DNA of 64,000 nt, taken from Streptomyces sp. M92. Its GTDB lineage: Bacteria; Actinomycetota; Actinomycetes; Streptomycetales; Streptomycetaceae. Each line of letters starts with the position of its first letter. The stretch's first letter is position 1. The stretch is from the NCBI RefSeq assembly GCF_028473745.1, contig NZ_CP101138.1, forward strand, positions 1 through 64,000, in the 5' to 3' direction. Shown in pieces: positions 44,869 through 54,015 of this stretch. The translations under genes were made by a program, and so were the position numbers. The notes below the pieces were generated by a model, which searched no databases, was not told the origin of the DNA, and saw only the letters and a list, made by a program, of their open reading frames with translations.

Positions 44869-45048
44869 ATGACCCGCAACACGGTAGTACCGAACAGCAC
44901 TCAGGTGAGCCGGCCGGCCCCGGGGACTCCGGACGGCTTCGACCTGGACGTCTCCCTCGTCGAGGTGGCCGACCCGGCGGGTCTGGTCAACCTGACCGAC
45001 GACAACTGCGGATCCACCTGCGGCGCCTGCACCACGAACGTCGCCTGA
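44869..45048 (+). CDS. FxLD-family class I lanthipeptide precursor
   Basis: A 59-residue prepeptide with AAGGAG at the right distance before the ATG. The leader carries the FDLDVSLVE motif (FxLD) that gives the family its name. The core region is rich in Thr, Ser and Cys: NLTDDNCGSTCGACTTNVA has three Cys and several Ser/Thr for lanthionine rings, plus Asp residues that the cluster's methyltransferase may modify. The cleavage site is not certain. It is followed by a strong hairpin and then lanB. Confidence 0.9.
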   Translation: MTRNTVVPNSTQVSRPAPGTPDGFDLDVSLVEVADPAGLVNLTDDNCGSTCGACTTNVA

Positions 45049-45091
45049 GCATCCCGAGGGCATCCGGAGACTCCGCTCTCCGCGCCTTCGC

Positions 45092-45134
45092 GGCTGGTGC
45101 CGCCGCCGCATCTCGCGGCGCAGCGGCACCAGCC
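45092..45134 (+). terminator. Attenuator hairpin between precursor gene and lanB
   Basis: An outer 12-bp stem (GGCTGGTGCCGC/GCGGCACCAGCC) stacks on an inner 6-bp CGCCGC/GCGGCG stem with an ATCTC loop. There is no T-tract, so partial termination or mRNA stabilisation is likelier than full stop. This arrangement is common behind RiPP precursor genes, where peptide must exceed enzyme. It ends 33 bp before the lanB start. Confidence 0.75.
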
Positions 45135-45167
45135 GCCCCGTCCCGTCCCGCACACACGGAGGTAGTG

Positions 45168-48100
45168 GTGGCTGATCAGTACCCGGCGTTCCGCTCCGGC
45201 ACGACCGCTCTTCTACGAGCCGTTGCCCGGCCGGCGCCACCGTGCCCTCCGCTACCCGACCTCGACGATCGCTCCGTCGCCGGAGTCGCCGCCTGCACCG
45301 CGTGGCTGCGTGCGGTCCTGGCCGACGACGACCTCGCCGAAGCACTCGAACACGCCAGCCCGGTTCTGGCCGCGCGGGTACGGAGCCTTTGCATGCCCGC
45401 TGAGTTGTCCACGGGGGGCGCCGAGCCGTCCGCGCGCGACGTACGGCGTGCTGTGCTCTCCGTCGCCCGCTACTTGCTGCGTTCCCAGCACAGGGCGACG
45501 CCGTTCGGGCTCTTCGCCGGTGTGACCGTCGCGGGATTCGGCATGCAGGCGAGTGTGGCCTGGGGTGGGGAACACGTGGCCGTCGGCCGTGCGGGCGCGG
45601 AGTGGCTGGCCGCTGTCGTCGAGCGGTTGGAGTCCTGCCCGGACCTCCTCGAACGACTGCCCGTTGTCGTCAACAACACCGTGACGAGCCGCGGTGACCG
45701 GCTCGTCGTGCCGTTCCAATCCGATGACAGAAGCGACCGGAGCGACCGAGGCGACCGGAGCGACCGAGGCGACCGGAGCGACCGGGGTAAGCGCAGTGAG
45801 CGGCCTCGCGCGGTTGAGGCGTCCCTGGCCCTGACCGCGCCGGTGCGCGCTGTCCTCGCCGCGGCGCGAGAGCCGGTCCGGGCCGGTGAGCTCGCGGACA
45901 AGCTCGAGCCGGAGTTCCCCGAAGCCGGACCGGAGAAGGTACGTCGGCTGCTGGCCGAGCTGATCCGACGTCGGGTGTTGATCACGGGCCTGCACGCGCC
46001 GAGCACCGAGACCGACGCCCTCGGACATCTCCTCGACCAGCTCCGCCTGGCCGGCGCCGATTCCTTCCCCGCTCTCGCCGGGATGGTGCGCGAACTGGGG
46101 GAAATCCGGACCGCGCTGACGAGGTGCGCTTCGTGCAGTGGGCGCGAGGGTGCCGCAGCCCGGATGAGGGCCCTCGTGCCCGGCCTGCGCCGCCACCCCG
46201 TCGCGCTCGACCTGCGCCTGGACGCGCAGCTCGTACTGCCGGACGCCGTCGCCCGTGAAGCCGAGCGCGCCGCGCTGCTCCTGACCCGCGTCAGCGCCCG
46301 CCCCTACGGCACCGCGGCGTGGGGCGCGTACCACCAGCGGTTCTACGAGCGGTACGGCATCGGCACGATGGTGCCGCTCCAGGAAGTCGTCGCCGACAGC
46401 GGCATCGGCTACCCCGAGGGCTACCCGGGCTCCTCGCCCGGCGCCCGTCGGCCACGCCTCTCCGCCCGGGACGACGCCCTCGTACGGCTGGCGCAGGCCG
46501 CCGCGCTCGACGGCCGTGACGAGGTGCTCCTCACCGACGAGCTGATCGACGTCCTGGACGTGGGGCCCGACGAACCTCGCGTGCCGCCGCACTTGGAGGT
46601 GGGGGTCCGGGTCCATGCAGCCGACGTGGACGAGCTGCGGCGCGGGCGGTTCCGGCTGGAGATCGTGAGCGTGTCCCGCGGCGCCGGTGTGACCACGGGC
46701 CGCTTCCTCGGCGCCCTGCCCCCGGACGACCGTGCGGCCCTGGCCACCGAACTGTCCGGCCTCCCGGCCGCCGACGGCGCCACCGTGCCCGCGCAGCTCT
46801 CCTTTCCGCCGCTCCTGCCGGAGAGCACCCACGTCACGCGGACCCCGCGAGTCCTGCCGACCGTGATCAGCCTCCAAGAACACCGGGCACCCGACGCCGA
46901 CGTCCTCGTCCCCGCCGACCTGGCGGTGGGGTGCGACGGCCGCCGCATGTACCTGGCCGATCCGGAGCGCGGCCGACGCATCGAGGCCGTCGGGATGCAC
47001 GCGCTGAACCTCCGCACGCACACCCCACCGCTCGTGCGCTTCCTCACCGAGTTGCCCCGCGCCCAGTGCGCGCAGGTCACCGTGTTCGACTGGGGCGCCG
47101 CGGCGACGATGCCGTTCCTGCCGCGCCTGCGCTACGGGCGCGTCGTGCTCACCCCGGCCCGATGGCGCCTCGAGGCGTCCGAGCTGCCTGGCCACGCACG
47201 CCCACGGGCCGAATGGGACGCCGCCTTCACCGGCTGGCGGGCCCGACGGCGACTGCCCCGGCGGGTCCACCTCGTGGAGGACGACCGGCGACTCTTCCTC
47301 GACCTCGACGAGGCCGGCCACCGGACGCTGCTGCGCCACCACCTCGACCGGAGACGCCAGGCCGTACTCGTCGAGGCGGCGGAGCCGGGGGCGTTCGGCT
47401 GGTGCGACGACCGTGCCCACGAGGTGGTGGTGCCACTCCGGGCGACCCGCCCGTCTCCGTGGCCAGAGCTGCCCGCTCCCACCCCGGCCCGCGCCCTCTC
47501 CACGGCCCAGACACAGACCCCGGCCGCATCGTCGGTGCTGCTGGCCGCGTTGTACGGCGACGCTCGCCGCCAGGACACGCTGCTCTCCCGCCACCTGCCC
47601 GATCTGCTCGAACGGCTCGGAGGCCCGCCGTGGTGGTTCGTCCGCTTCCGCGACCCCGAGCAGCACCTGCGCCTGCGCATCGCGCTCCCCACGCCCGATG
47701 CATTCGCCGAGACGGCCCGGACGATGAGCGTGTGGGTGGACGAACTGCGCGACGCCGGTCTGCTGGCGGACCTGCGGTACCCCACCTCCTACCGGGAGAC
47801 GGGACGCTGGGGCTGCGGCGCCGCATGGGACGCGGCCGAAGACGTGTTCCGCGCGGACTCGCGGGCCGTCCTCGCCCAGCTCTCCCAACCGCGGCGCCCC
47901 CACGAGCGCACACTGGTGGCCGCGCACACCGTCTCCATCGCCTCCGCGTTCCTCGGCAGCACGGAAGCCGGGACGCGCTGGCTGATCGACCACATCCCGC
48001 CCACGGCGCCCGGCCCCGTACCGCGCCCGCAGTTCGCCGACGCCGTACGTCTGGCCGACCCCGGCGATGACTGGGCTGCCCTGCGCGCCGCCCCCGGAGG

Positions 48101-48335
48101 AACGCCCATCGTGCAGGCGTGGGCGGACCGTGACGCGGCGCTCGCCGCCTACCGGAGGCATCTGCCCGGACCCCACACGCAGGGCATCGCCCTCGACGAC
48201 GTCCTGACCTCGCTGCTGCACGTCCACTTCGTACGGCACATCGCGGTGAACTTCCCCGAAGAAGAGGCCTGCCTCCACCTCGCCCGAGCCGCCGCCCTGG
48301 CCTGGACCGCCCGCACCACCGGGAGGACGCCATGA
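45168..48335 (+). CDS. Lantibiotic dehydratase LanB
   Basis: A 1055-residue tRNA-Glu-dependent dehydratase that turns Ser/Thr of the precursor into dehydro-residues. The glutamylation domain includes RYLLRSQHRATPFGLFAGVTVAGFG and AAWGAYHQRFYERYGIGTMVPLQEVV. The C-terminal SpaB_C-type elimination domain begins about residue 795 (LLAALYGDARRQDTLLSRHLPDLL, WWFVRFRDPEQHLRLRI, YPTSYRETGRWG). GGAGG suits the GTG at 45168; the GTG one codon earlier is possible. An in-frame minisatellite sits near residue 190. The stop overlaps the lanC start (ATGA). Confidence 0.93.
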   Translation: MADQYPAFRSGTTALLRAVARPAPPCPPLPDLDDRSVAGVAACTAWLRAVLADDDLAEALEHASPVLAARVRSLCMPAELSTGGAEPSARDVRRAVLSVARYLLRSQHRATPFGLFAGVTVAGFGMQASVAWGGEHVAVGRAGAEWLAAVVERLESCPDLLERLPVVVNNTVTSRGDRLVVPFQSDDRSDRSDRGDRSDRGDRSDRGKRSERPRAVEASLALTAPVRAVLAAAREPVRAGELADKLEPEFPEAGPEKVRRLLAELIRRRVLITGLHAPSTETDALGHLLDQLRLAGADSFPALAGMVRELGEIRTALTRCASCSGREGAAARMRALVPGLRRHPVALDLRLDAQLVLPDAVAREAERAALLLTRVSARPYGTAAWGAYHQRFYERYGIGTMVPLQEVVADSGIGYPEGYPGSSPGARRPRLSARDDALVRLAQAAALDGRDEVLLTDELIDVLDVGPDEPRVPPHLEVGVRVHAADVDELRRGRFRLEIVSVSRGAGVTTGRFLGALPPDDRAALATELSGLPAADGATVPAQLSFPPLLPESTHVTRTPRVLPTVISLQEHRAPDADVLVPADLAVGCDGRRMYLADPERGRRIEAVGMHALNLRTHTPPLVRFLTELPRAQCAQVTVFDWGAAATMPFLPRLRYGRVVLTPARWRLEASELPGHARPRAEWDAAFTGWRARRRLPRRVHLVEDDRRLFLDLDEAGHRTLLRHHLDRRRQAVLVEAAEPGAFGWCDDRAHEVVVPLRATRPSPWPELPAPTPARALSTAQTQTPAASSVLLAALYGDARRQDTLLSRHLPDLLERLGGPPWWFVRFRDPEQHLRLRIALPTPDAFAETARTMSVWVDELRDAGLLADLRYPTSYRETGRWGCGAAWDAAEDVFRADSRAVLAQLSQPRRPHERTLVAAHTVSIASAFLGSTEAGTRWLIDHIPPTAPGPVPRPQFADAVRLADPGDDWAALRAAPGGTPIVQAWADRDAALAAYRRHLPGPHTQGIALDDVLTSLLHVHFVRHIAVNFPEEEACLHLARAAALAWTARTTGRTP
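45726..45788. repeat. In-frame 18-bp minisatellite inside lanB
   Basis: GACCGGAGCGACCGAGGC is perfectly repeated at 45735-45752 and 45753-45770, with a two-mismatch copy at 45771-45788 and a partial one before. It encodes Ser-Asp-Arg-Gly-Asp-Arg repeats, a highly charged loop at residues ~187-207 of LanB. The unit is a multiple of three, so changes in copy number keep the frame. Confidence 0.85.
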
Positions 48336-49621
48336 CCGCACAGGCAGAACAGGCAGCACTGACGGCACAGACGGCACTCGGCCTGGCCGACGCCGTCGCC
48401 GAGCACCTCGCCGACCCCGGCGGGGTGTCGTTCCCGACGGCACACCGGCAGCACCTCGCCCTCGGTCTCCCCGGCATCGCACTCCTGCACATCGAGCGGG
48501 CCGCGGCCGGCCTCGGCCCGTGGCAGCGCGCCCACGACTGGCTCGCCGCCGCCTCCCGCGAGCCGCTCACCAGCGGTCCCGACAGCCACCCGTTCTACGG
48601 GGCCCCCGCCTTCGCGCACGCACTGGCCTGCGCCGCCGATCACCTGCCCGGCGCCTACCGACGCGCTCTCGCCACCCTGGACCGGCAGACGGCGGCCGAT
48701 GCGAAACGCCGCGTCGACGCCGCTCACCGACGGATCGACACCGGACGCCTCCCGGCGCTCGCCGAGTTCGACACCGTCCGGGGCCTGACCGGCTACGGCG
48801 CCCACCTCCTGCGCCGCGCCCCCGACTCCTCCGTCCTGCGCGCCGTCCTCGGCTACTGCGTACGCCTCACCCAGCCGATCACCCATGACGGAGAAACCCT
48901 GCCGGGCTGGTGGACGCCAACGAATCCGTCGGGCCGGCCGGACGAACGCTTCCCCGGCGGACACGCCAACAGCGGCATGGCGCACGGCATCGGCGGGGTA
49001 CTGGCGTTGCTGGCCCTCGCCGCCCGGCACGGCACCTCCGTCGCGGGCCAGTACGAAGCGGTGGGCCGGATCCTGACCTGGCTGGACAACTGGCAGGAGG
49101 ACACCGACGACGGCCCGGCGTGGCCGTACTGGGTCACCCGGCCCGAGCTGCGCGCCGGCCGCCTCGCCCCGTCCGCGCCGCGGCGACCGTCATGGTGCTA
49201 CGGCACCGCCGGCCTCGCCCGCGCCCGGCAACTCGCCGCACTCGCCCTCGGCGACACCCGTCGCCGACTGGACGCCGAGAACGCCCTCGTGGCCGCTCTC
49301 ACCGATCCCGTCCAGCTCGGAGCCACGACGGACAACGCCCTGTGCCACGGATTCGCCGGCCTCGCTCACATCGCCGCCCGGGCGGCCGACGACGCCCACC
49401 CCTCGACGGCCGGTCAACTCCGCTTCGTGATCCCGGCACTCCTGGCCGCCGCACATCCGCCCGGCACCGACCCGGCGCACACCGCCACGGCGCTGATCCG
49501 GGACGAGGAGCGCGGCCCCGGCCTCCTCGACGGTGCAGCCGGGATCGCGCTGGCCCTCCTCGCGTCCGGCGCCGCCGAACCGCCCCGAACCGCCTGGGAC
49601 GCCTGCCTGCTCGTCGCCTGA
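48332..49621 (+). CDS. Lanthionine synthetase C-like cyclase (LanC)
   Basis: A 429-residue zinc cyclase that adds Cys thiols to dehydro-residues. Zinc ligands are visible as Cys in SWCYGTAGLARA and Cys-His in ALCHGFAGLAHIA. GMAHGIGGVLALLALAARHG supplies the conserved His-Gly and LLDGAAGIALALLA the C-terminal repeat. The ATG overlaps the lanB stop. All catalytic features look intact. A 39-bp gap leads to the next gene. Confidence 0.93.
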   Translation: MTAQAEQAALTAQTALGLADAVAEHLADPGGVSFPTAHRQHLALGLPGIALLHIERAAAGLGPWQRAHDWLAAASREPLTSGPDSHPFYGAPAFAHALACAADHLPGAYRRALATLDRQTAADAKRRVDAAHRRIDTGRLPALAEFDTVRGLTGYGAHLLRRAPDSSVLRAVLGYCVRLTQPITHDGETLPGWWTPTNPSGRPDERFPGGHANSGMAHGIGGVLALLALAARHGTSVAGQYEAVGRILTWLDNWQEDTDDGPAWPYWVTRPELRAGRLAPSAPRRPSWCYGTAGLARARQLAALALGDTRRRLDAENALVAALTDPVQLGATTDNALCHGFAGLAHIAARAADDAHPSTAGQLRFVIPALLAAAHPPGTDPAHTATALIRDEERGPGLLDGAAGIALALLASGAAEPPRTAWDACLLVA

Positions 49622-49660
49622 CCGACCACGACGATCGACCACCGACCGAAGGACATCAGC

Positions 49661-51745
49661 GTGCCCCCTGACCGCTGGCAGCAGCACAACATCACCTTCG
49701 CCGACCGTGAGAGCGCGCAGCGCGCCGTCTCCGAGCGCATCGCCCCCGTCCTCCTCGCCGCCGAACAGGACGGGCAGCTCGCGGGCTGGTGGTTCATGAA
49801 CAAGCAGCCCTGGCCGCTGCGGTACCGTGCCGACGAGCCGTCACCCGCCGTGGAAGCGGTGCTGAGCGACCTCGTCCAGGACGGCGGCCCGGTCGTGTCG
49901 TGGCTGCCCTGCGTCTACGAGCCCGAGACCGAGGCTTTCGGCGGAACCGATGCCATGGAAGTCGCCCACGAGCTGTTCCATCGGGACAGCTGCCACCTGC
50001 TCACCCACCGGCGGCCCGGCCCGGAAAGCCTCGGGCGCCGGGAAACCGCCGTGCTGCTGGCGAGCGCGATGATGCGGGCGGCCGGACTGGACTGGTTCGA
50101 GCAGGGCGACGTGTGGGCGAAGGTCGCCGCCCTCCGGCCGGCAACCGGCCGTCCGCCCGGCGACCGGGCCGCCGAACTCGGCCCCGCCATGCGCAAACTG
50201 ATGACGGTGGACGCCCACGGCCTGTGCCGCCCGGGCGGCCCGCTCGCAGGGCACGGCGGATGGGTGGCAGCCTTCGAGCGGGCGGGTGCCGAGCTGGCCG
50301 CCCTCGCCGGTCGTGGCGCCCTCACCCGCGGTCTCCGAGCCGTCATCGCCCACCACACGATCTTCCACTCCAACCGCGCCGGTCTCCTCAGGGACGACCA
50401 GAGCGCCATGTCCGACATCGCACGAGAGGTAGTCATGGGAACGAGCGACAACGCCGCACCGTCCAGTGGAACGGCGACCGGGAGGGAGGGCGTCCACGGG
50501 GTGAACGACACGATCGCCACCCCCGGGGCAGACGCCGAACGCCTCCGCAACACCCTGGTCGACGGACTGCGCGCGCAGGGGTACGCCCGTACACCTGCCG
50601 TCGAGCACGCCCTGCGGACCGTGCCGCGCCACGTGTTCGTGCCCGGCGCGTCGCTCGAGGACGCCTACGCCGACGCGCCGGTGAACATCAAGTACGACAC
50701 CGACGGCACCTCGATCTCGTGCGCCTCCCAGCCGGGCGTCGTGGCCCTCATGCTGGACCAGCTCGACGTCCGTCCCGGCGAGCGCATCCTCGAGATCGGC
50801 GCCGGCACCGGCTACAACGCCGCTCTGCTCGCCCACCTGACCGGCGAGAGCGGCCACGTGACCACCCTCGACGTCGACGACGACCTGGTGGAGGGCGCCC
50901 GCGCGCACCTCGCCGGCGCCGGGATCGGCAACGTCACGGCGGTGACCCGCGACGGGGCCCTCGGCCACGCGGAAGGCGCACCGTACGACCGGATCGTCGC
51001 CACCGTCGGCGCACACGGAGTGCCGCACGCCTGGCTGCGGCAACTCGCGCCCGGCGGCCGCCTCCTCGTGCCCCAGCGCCTCAAGGGCACAGTGTCCCGC
51101 TCCGTTGCCTACGAGCAGCGCGACGGCCGGTGGGTGTCGCTCGGCAGCCAGATGAACACCTTCATGCCGCTGCGGCGCGGCATCGCCGACGACGCCCGCC
51201 GCGTCATCCCGCTCAGCACGGACGGCACCGTACGGCTGCAGGCCCCGGCCGGGCAGAACATCGACGCGGACGCCCTCACCGGCGTCCTGTACCAGCCGCG
51301 CACCGAGAAATGGACCGGCATGACGGTCCGCGCCATGGAGTCGCCCGAGTGGATGGAACTGTTCGTGACCTGCTCCCTGCCCTCGGGCCTGATCCGGATG
51401 CTGTTCCCCCGGACCGCCAAGGGCACTCTCCTCACGGAGGACCCCTACCCCTCCTCTTCGGCGGTCGTCGACAAGGGCGCCGTCGCCTACCTCGCGCGGC
51501 GCGTGTCGGAACGGAAGACACCGGAGGGCGGCAAACTCTGGGAGTTCGGCGTCATCGGTCACGGCCCCGGCGGCGACGAGCTGGCCGCGCGGGTCGCCGA
51601 AGCCGTCCGCACCTGGGACCGGGAGTACCGCGGTCGTGAGGCCACCTTCGAGCTCCAGCCCCTCGACGCCCCCACGACCGAGCCGAGCCCCGGCCTGTTC
51701 ACACTCGACACCCCGTTGAACCGCATCGTCGTCGACTGGCGCTGA
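49661..51745 (+). CDS. SpaB_C domain-methyltransferase fusion (FxLD system)
   Basis: A 694-residue two-domain protein with a GTG start preceded by AAGGAC. Residues ~1-250 match the thiopeptide-type/SpaB_C domain (WQQHNITFADRESAQRAVSERIAPVLLAAEQDGQLAGWWFMNKQPWPLRYR). Residues ~290-690 are a PIMT-like SAM methyltransferase with motif I EILEIGAGTGYNAALLA (L-E-I-G-A-G-T-G) and RVFVPGASLEDAYAD-like family context, plus a C-terminal extension typical of the FxLD methyltransferase. Related lanthipeptide enzymes methylate an Asp side chain, leading to succinimide or isoaspartate. A linker (about 255-285) separates the domains. LanB already has its own SpaB_C domain, so the role of the second one is unclear. 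Confidence 0.9.
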   Translation: MPPDRWQQHNITFADRESAQRAVSERIAPVLLAAEQDGQLAGWWFMNKQPWPLRYRADEPSPAVEAVLSDLVQDGGPVVSWLPCVYEPETEAFGGTDAMEVAHELFHRDSCHLLTHRRPGPESLGRRETAVLLASAMMRAAGLDWFEQGDVWAKVAALRPATGRPPGDRAAELGPAMRKLMTVDAHGLCRPGGPLAGHGGWVAAFERAGAELAALAGRGALTRGLRAVIAHHTIFHSNRAGLLRDDQSAMSDIAREVVMGTSDNAAPSSGTATGREGVHGVNDTIATPGADAERLRNTLVDGLRAQGYARTPAVEHALRTVPRHVFVPGASLEDAYADAPVNIKYDTDGTSISCASQPGVVALMLDQLDVRPGERILEIGAGTGYNAALLAHLTGESGHVTTLDVDDDLVEGARAHLAGAGIGNVTAVTRDGALGHAEGAPYDRIVATVGAHGVPHAWLRQLAPGGRLLVPQRLKGTVSRSVAYEQRDGRWVSLGSQMNTFMPLRRGIADDARRVIPLSTDGTVRLQAPAGQNIDADALTGVLYQPRTEKWTGMTVRAMESPEWMELFVTCSLPSGLIRMLFPRTAKGTLLTEDPYPSSSAVVDKGAVAYLARRVSERKTPEGGKLWEFGVIGHGPGGDELAARVAEAVRTWDREYRGREATFELQPLDAPTTEPSPGLFTLDTPLNRIVVDWR

Positions 51746-51769
51746 CACCGCCCCACACAGCGGACGGAC

Positions 51770-51804
51770 GGTGCCCGCCGGCCGGCATGTGGCCGGCGGG
51801 CACC
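51770..51804 (+). terminator. Hairpin behind the methyltransferase gene
   Basis: A perfect 14-bp stem (GGTGCCCGCCGGCC and its complement) with a 7-base loop, 24 bp behind the stop. No T-tract follows. It separates the modification enzymes from the TPR-like gene, which may be transcribed less. Confidence 0.75.
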
Positions 51805-51830
51805 ATCTCCCACTCCCACCCGGGGGACCC

Positions 51831-52955
51831 ATGGACCCGCACGGACCCACAGCCCAACGCTTCCCGCTCGTCGCCCGATTCCGGCCTCCCTGCCTGCCTC
51901 TGCCCGAGCGCGTACGCGCCCTGGTCGAGCTCGCCGGCACCGCCGTCGAGAAGAGCGACCAGGGACTCGCATCATCCGCCTGCAACCAGGCCGCGCTCAT
52001 CGCCTCCGACGTCGGCCTCCCCGACCTCGCCCGCGAGCTGTGCCACCGCCACGCCGCCGCCTACCTCCACGCCTGCCCCCTGCCTGGCATGAGCGCCATC
52101 CGGGGCCTGGAACCCGTCGTCAACCTCGCCCGCCTCCAGATCCGCGCCGGACACGCGGACGAGGGACGTCGGCGACTGCTCGACCTGTACGCGGCGGTCG
52201 AGGCGGGTACGTTCGCCCAGTTCGAGGGCGTCGCCGTACCGTCGGACCTCACCGCGACGGACGAGGACCGTCACGAGGTCCGTGCGTGGCTGTGGCGCGT
52301 GCTCCTCGCCGACGGCACCCGCACCCTCACGACCACGGGACGGTGGGCCGAGGCCGAAGCGCACATCAGGGCCCATCGCGGCGTCGGCAGCCGGATGCTC
52401 GACGGACGCCAGACCTCGGTACTCGCCGCACTCACCGTCGGCGACACCGCCCGGGCCGCTGCCCTCCTCGCCGACACGACGCCCGGCGACCCGTGGGAAC
52501 AGACCGTCACGGCCTGCCTGACCGTCCTGTGCCGCCGCGCCGCCGGGCAGCCGGTCGACCGCCAAGTGGCGGACCTGGTGACGGCGTACATCGGTAGGAA
52601 GCCCGAACCGGGCATGACCGTCTTCGACACCCGCCTCGGCCTCACAGCCCTCGACGCGACCGGTTCAACCGATACACCTGCCGCACGCCGCATCGTCGAC
52701 CACCTTCACCGCAGGACGACGAAGGCCCGGGACGGCTACGCGGCCCGCGAGACCCTGACCAGCCCCTTGTTCACCGCGATCGCCTCGGGCCGGCAAGCGC
52801 AGGATTGCCGTGACCTGGTGAGTGCCTGCGCCCTTGGGGGAGGGGGCATGCCGGACGAGCTGCGAGGAGGTCTCGTCTCGGTCGTGGGCACCGGAGACAG
52901 AGTGATCCGGGCAAGCCTCGCCCGAGCGTTCGACCTTGGACCTACGCCCCCGTGA
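51831..52955 (+). CDS. TPR-like helical protein of the lanthipeptide cluster
   Basis: A 374-residue soluble, mostly helical protein without membrane segments. Paired-helix, TPR-like repeats are suggested by LASSACNQAALIASDVGLPDLARELCHRHAAAYL, VVNLARLQIRAGHADEGRRRLLDLYAAVE and GRWAEAEAHIRAHRGV. Similar proteins accompany many FxLD clusters, but their function is unknown. A GGGGGAC stretch lies before the ATG at 51831. The next 170 bp hold no gene. Confidence 0.7.
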   Translation: MDPHGPTAQRFPLVARFRPPCLPLPERVRALVELAGTAVEKSDQGLASSACNQAALIASDVGLPDLARELCHRHAAAYLHACPLPGMSAIRGLEPVVNLARLQIRAGHADEGRRRLLDLYAAVEAGTFAQFEGVAVPSDLTATDEDRHEVRAWLWRVLLADGTRTLTTTGRWAEAEAHIRAHRGVGSRMLDGRQTSVLAALTVGDTARAAALLADTTPGDPWEQTVTACLTVLCRRAAGQPVDRQVADLVTAYIGRKPEPGMTVFDTRLGLTALDATGSTDTPAARRIVDHLHRRTTKARDGYAARETLTSPLFTAIASGRQAQDCRDLVSACALGGGGMPDELRGGLVSVVGTGDRVIRASLARAFDLGPTPP

Positions 52956-53128
52956 AGAGAGCCTGAGAAGGGCAGCTCGAAGAGTCCTCAGTGCGTGTTT
53001 CTGAACCGAGTCCGTCGTCAATCAGGTAGCTGTTGTTCTGGTCGGTGGCCGATCCTTGCTGGTGGACGCTTATCGGGGCCAACTGCGGTGTTAGCGTTGC
53101 TGCTTGACGAGGGGGAAGAAGGCGGCAC

Positions 53129-53968
53129 GTGACATCGACTGCATTTTGTATCGGCGGGGATCTGAAAGTACGACGGCTGGGGTTCGGGGCCATGCACTTG
53201 CCGACGGAACCGGGTCCGGCCCGCGAGACCTCTCTCGCGGTCGCCCGGCGGGCCGTCGATCTGGGTGTCACGCTGATCGACACCGCGTATCTCTATGGCG
53301 GGGGAGCCAATGAGGAACTCTTGGCTGAGGCCCTGCACCCGTATCCGGATGGACTGGTGATCACCACCAAGGTTGGCGTTGCTCGATCGGACTCCTCAGG
53401 CGAGTGGAAGCTCGACGGGCGGCCGGCCGTACTGCGGGAGCAGGTCGAGCAGGCGCTCCGCCGACTGCGTGTCGAGCGGATCGAGCTTCTTCAACTCCAC
53501 CGCATCGACCCCGAAACGCCGCTCGCCGACCAGGCCGGCACGCTGCGGGACCTGCAGGCCGAGGGCAAGATCGGCCGGATCGGGCTGTCCGAGGTCACCG
53601 TCGACGAACTCAACCAGACACGGGAGATCGTCGACGTCGCGAGCGTGCAGAACCGATACAACCTGCTCGACCGTGAGCACGAGCCCGTGCTCACGGCTTG
53701 CGAAGCGGCAGGAATCGCGTTCCTGCCGTGGCGCCCCGTCGCCTGGGGCAAGTCAGGGGCGAAGGCCGAGGTCGCCTCCGTGGCGGCCGATCTCGATGCC
53801 ACCCCCACGCAGGTCGCGCTCGCCTGGCTCCTCGGCCACTCACCCGTCATCCTCCCAATCCCTGGCACCGCCCGGATCGATCACCTGGAGGAGAACCTCG
53901 TTGCGGAGCGTCTCGAAATGCCCCCGGTGCACCGCGATCGCCTCGACCGTCTGCCCGAAGTGGCATAG
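53129..53968 (+). CDS. Aldo/keto reductase
   Basis: A 279-residue NADPH-dependent reductase. The catalytic tetrad fits Asp51 and Tyr56 (LIDTAYLYGGG), Lys81 (ITTKVGVARS) and His in ELLQLHRID. EGKIGRIGLSEVT, SVQNRYNLLDRE and PIPGTARIDHLEEN match the cofactor-binding part of the family. The protein is slightly shorter than average but complete. The GTG at 53129 was chosen from the homology. The natural substrate is unknown. It is not obviously part of the lanthipeptide cluster. Confidence 0.92.
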   Translation: MTSTAFCIGGDLKVRRLGFGAMHLPTEPGPARETSLAVARRAVDLGVTLIDTAYLYGGGANEELLAEALHPYPDGLVITTKVGVARSDSSGEWKLDGRPAVLREQVEQALRRLRVERIELLQLHRIDPETPLADQAGTLRDLQAEGKIGRIGLSEVTVDELNQTREIVDVASVQNRYNLLDREHEPVLTACEAAGIAFLPWRPVAWGKSGAKAEVASVAADLDATPTQVALAWLLGHSPVILPIPGTARIDHLEENLVAERLEMPPVHRDRLDRLPEVA

Positions 53969-53978
53969 TGCTCCGCTC

Positions 53979-53995
53979 GACGCCCGGCGGGCGTC
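53979..53995 (+). terminator. Short hairpin behind the aldo/keto reductase gene
   Basis: GACGCCC-GGC-GGGCGTC, a 7-bp stem with a three-base loop, 10 bp behind the stop. It lies between converging genes and may stop transcription from the left. Confidence 0.45.
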
Positions 53996-54015
53996 CGTGG
54001 CCTGGGCCTTTGAGC

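Noticed and set aside
44669..44872. Small ORF with a GTG overlapping the anti-sigma-like gene stop (67 codons)
   Set aside because: The product is Pro/Arg-rich without family resemblance, and its end overlaps the precursor start. The coupling alone is not enough support.
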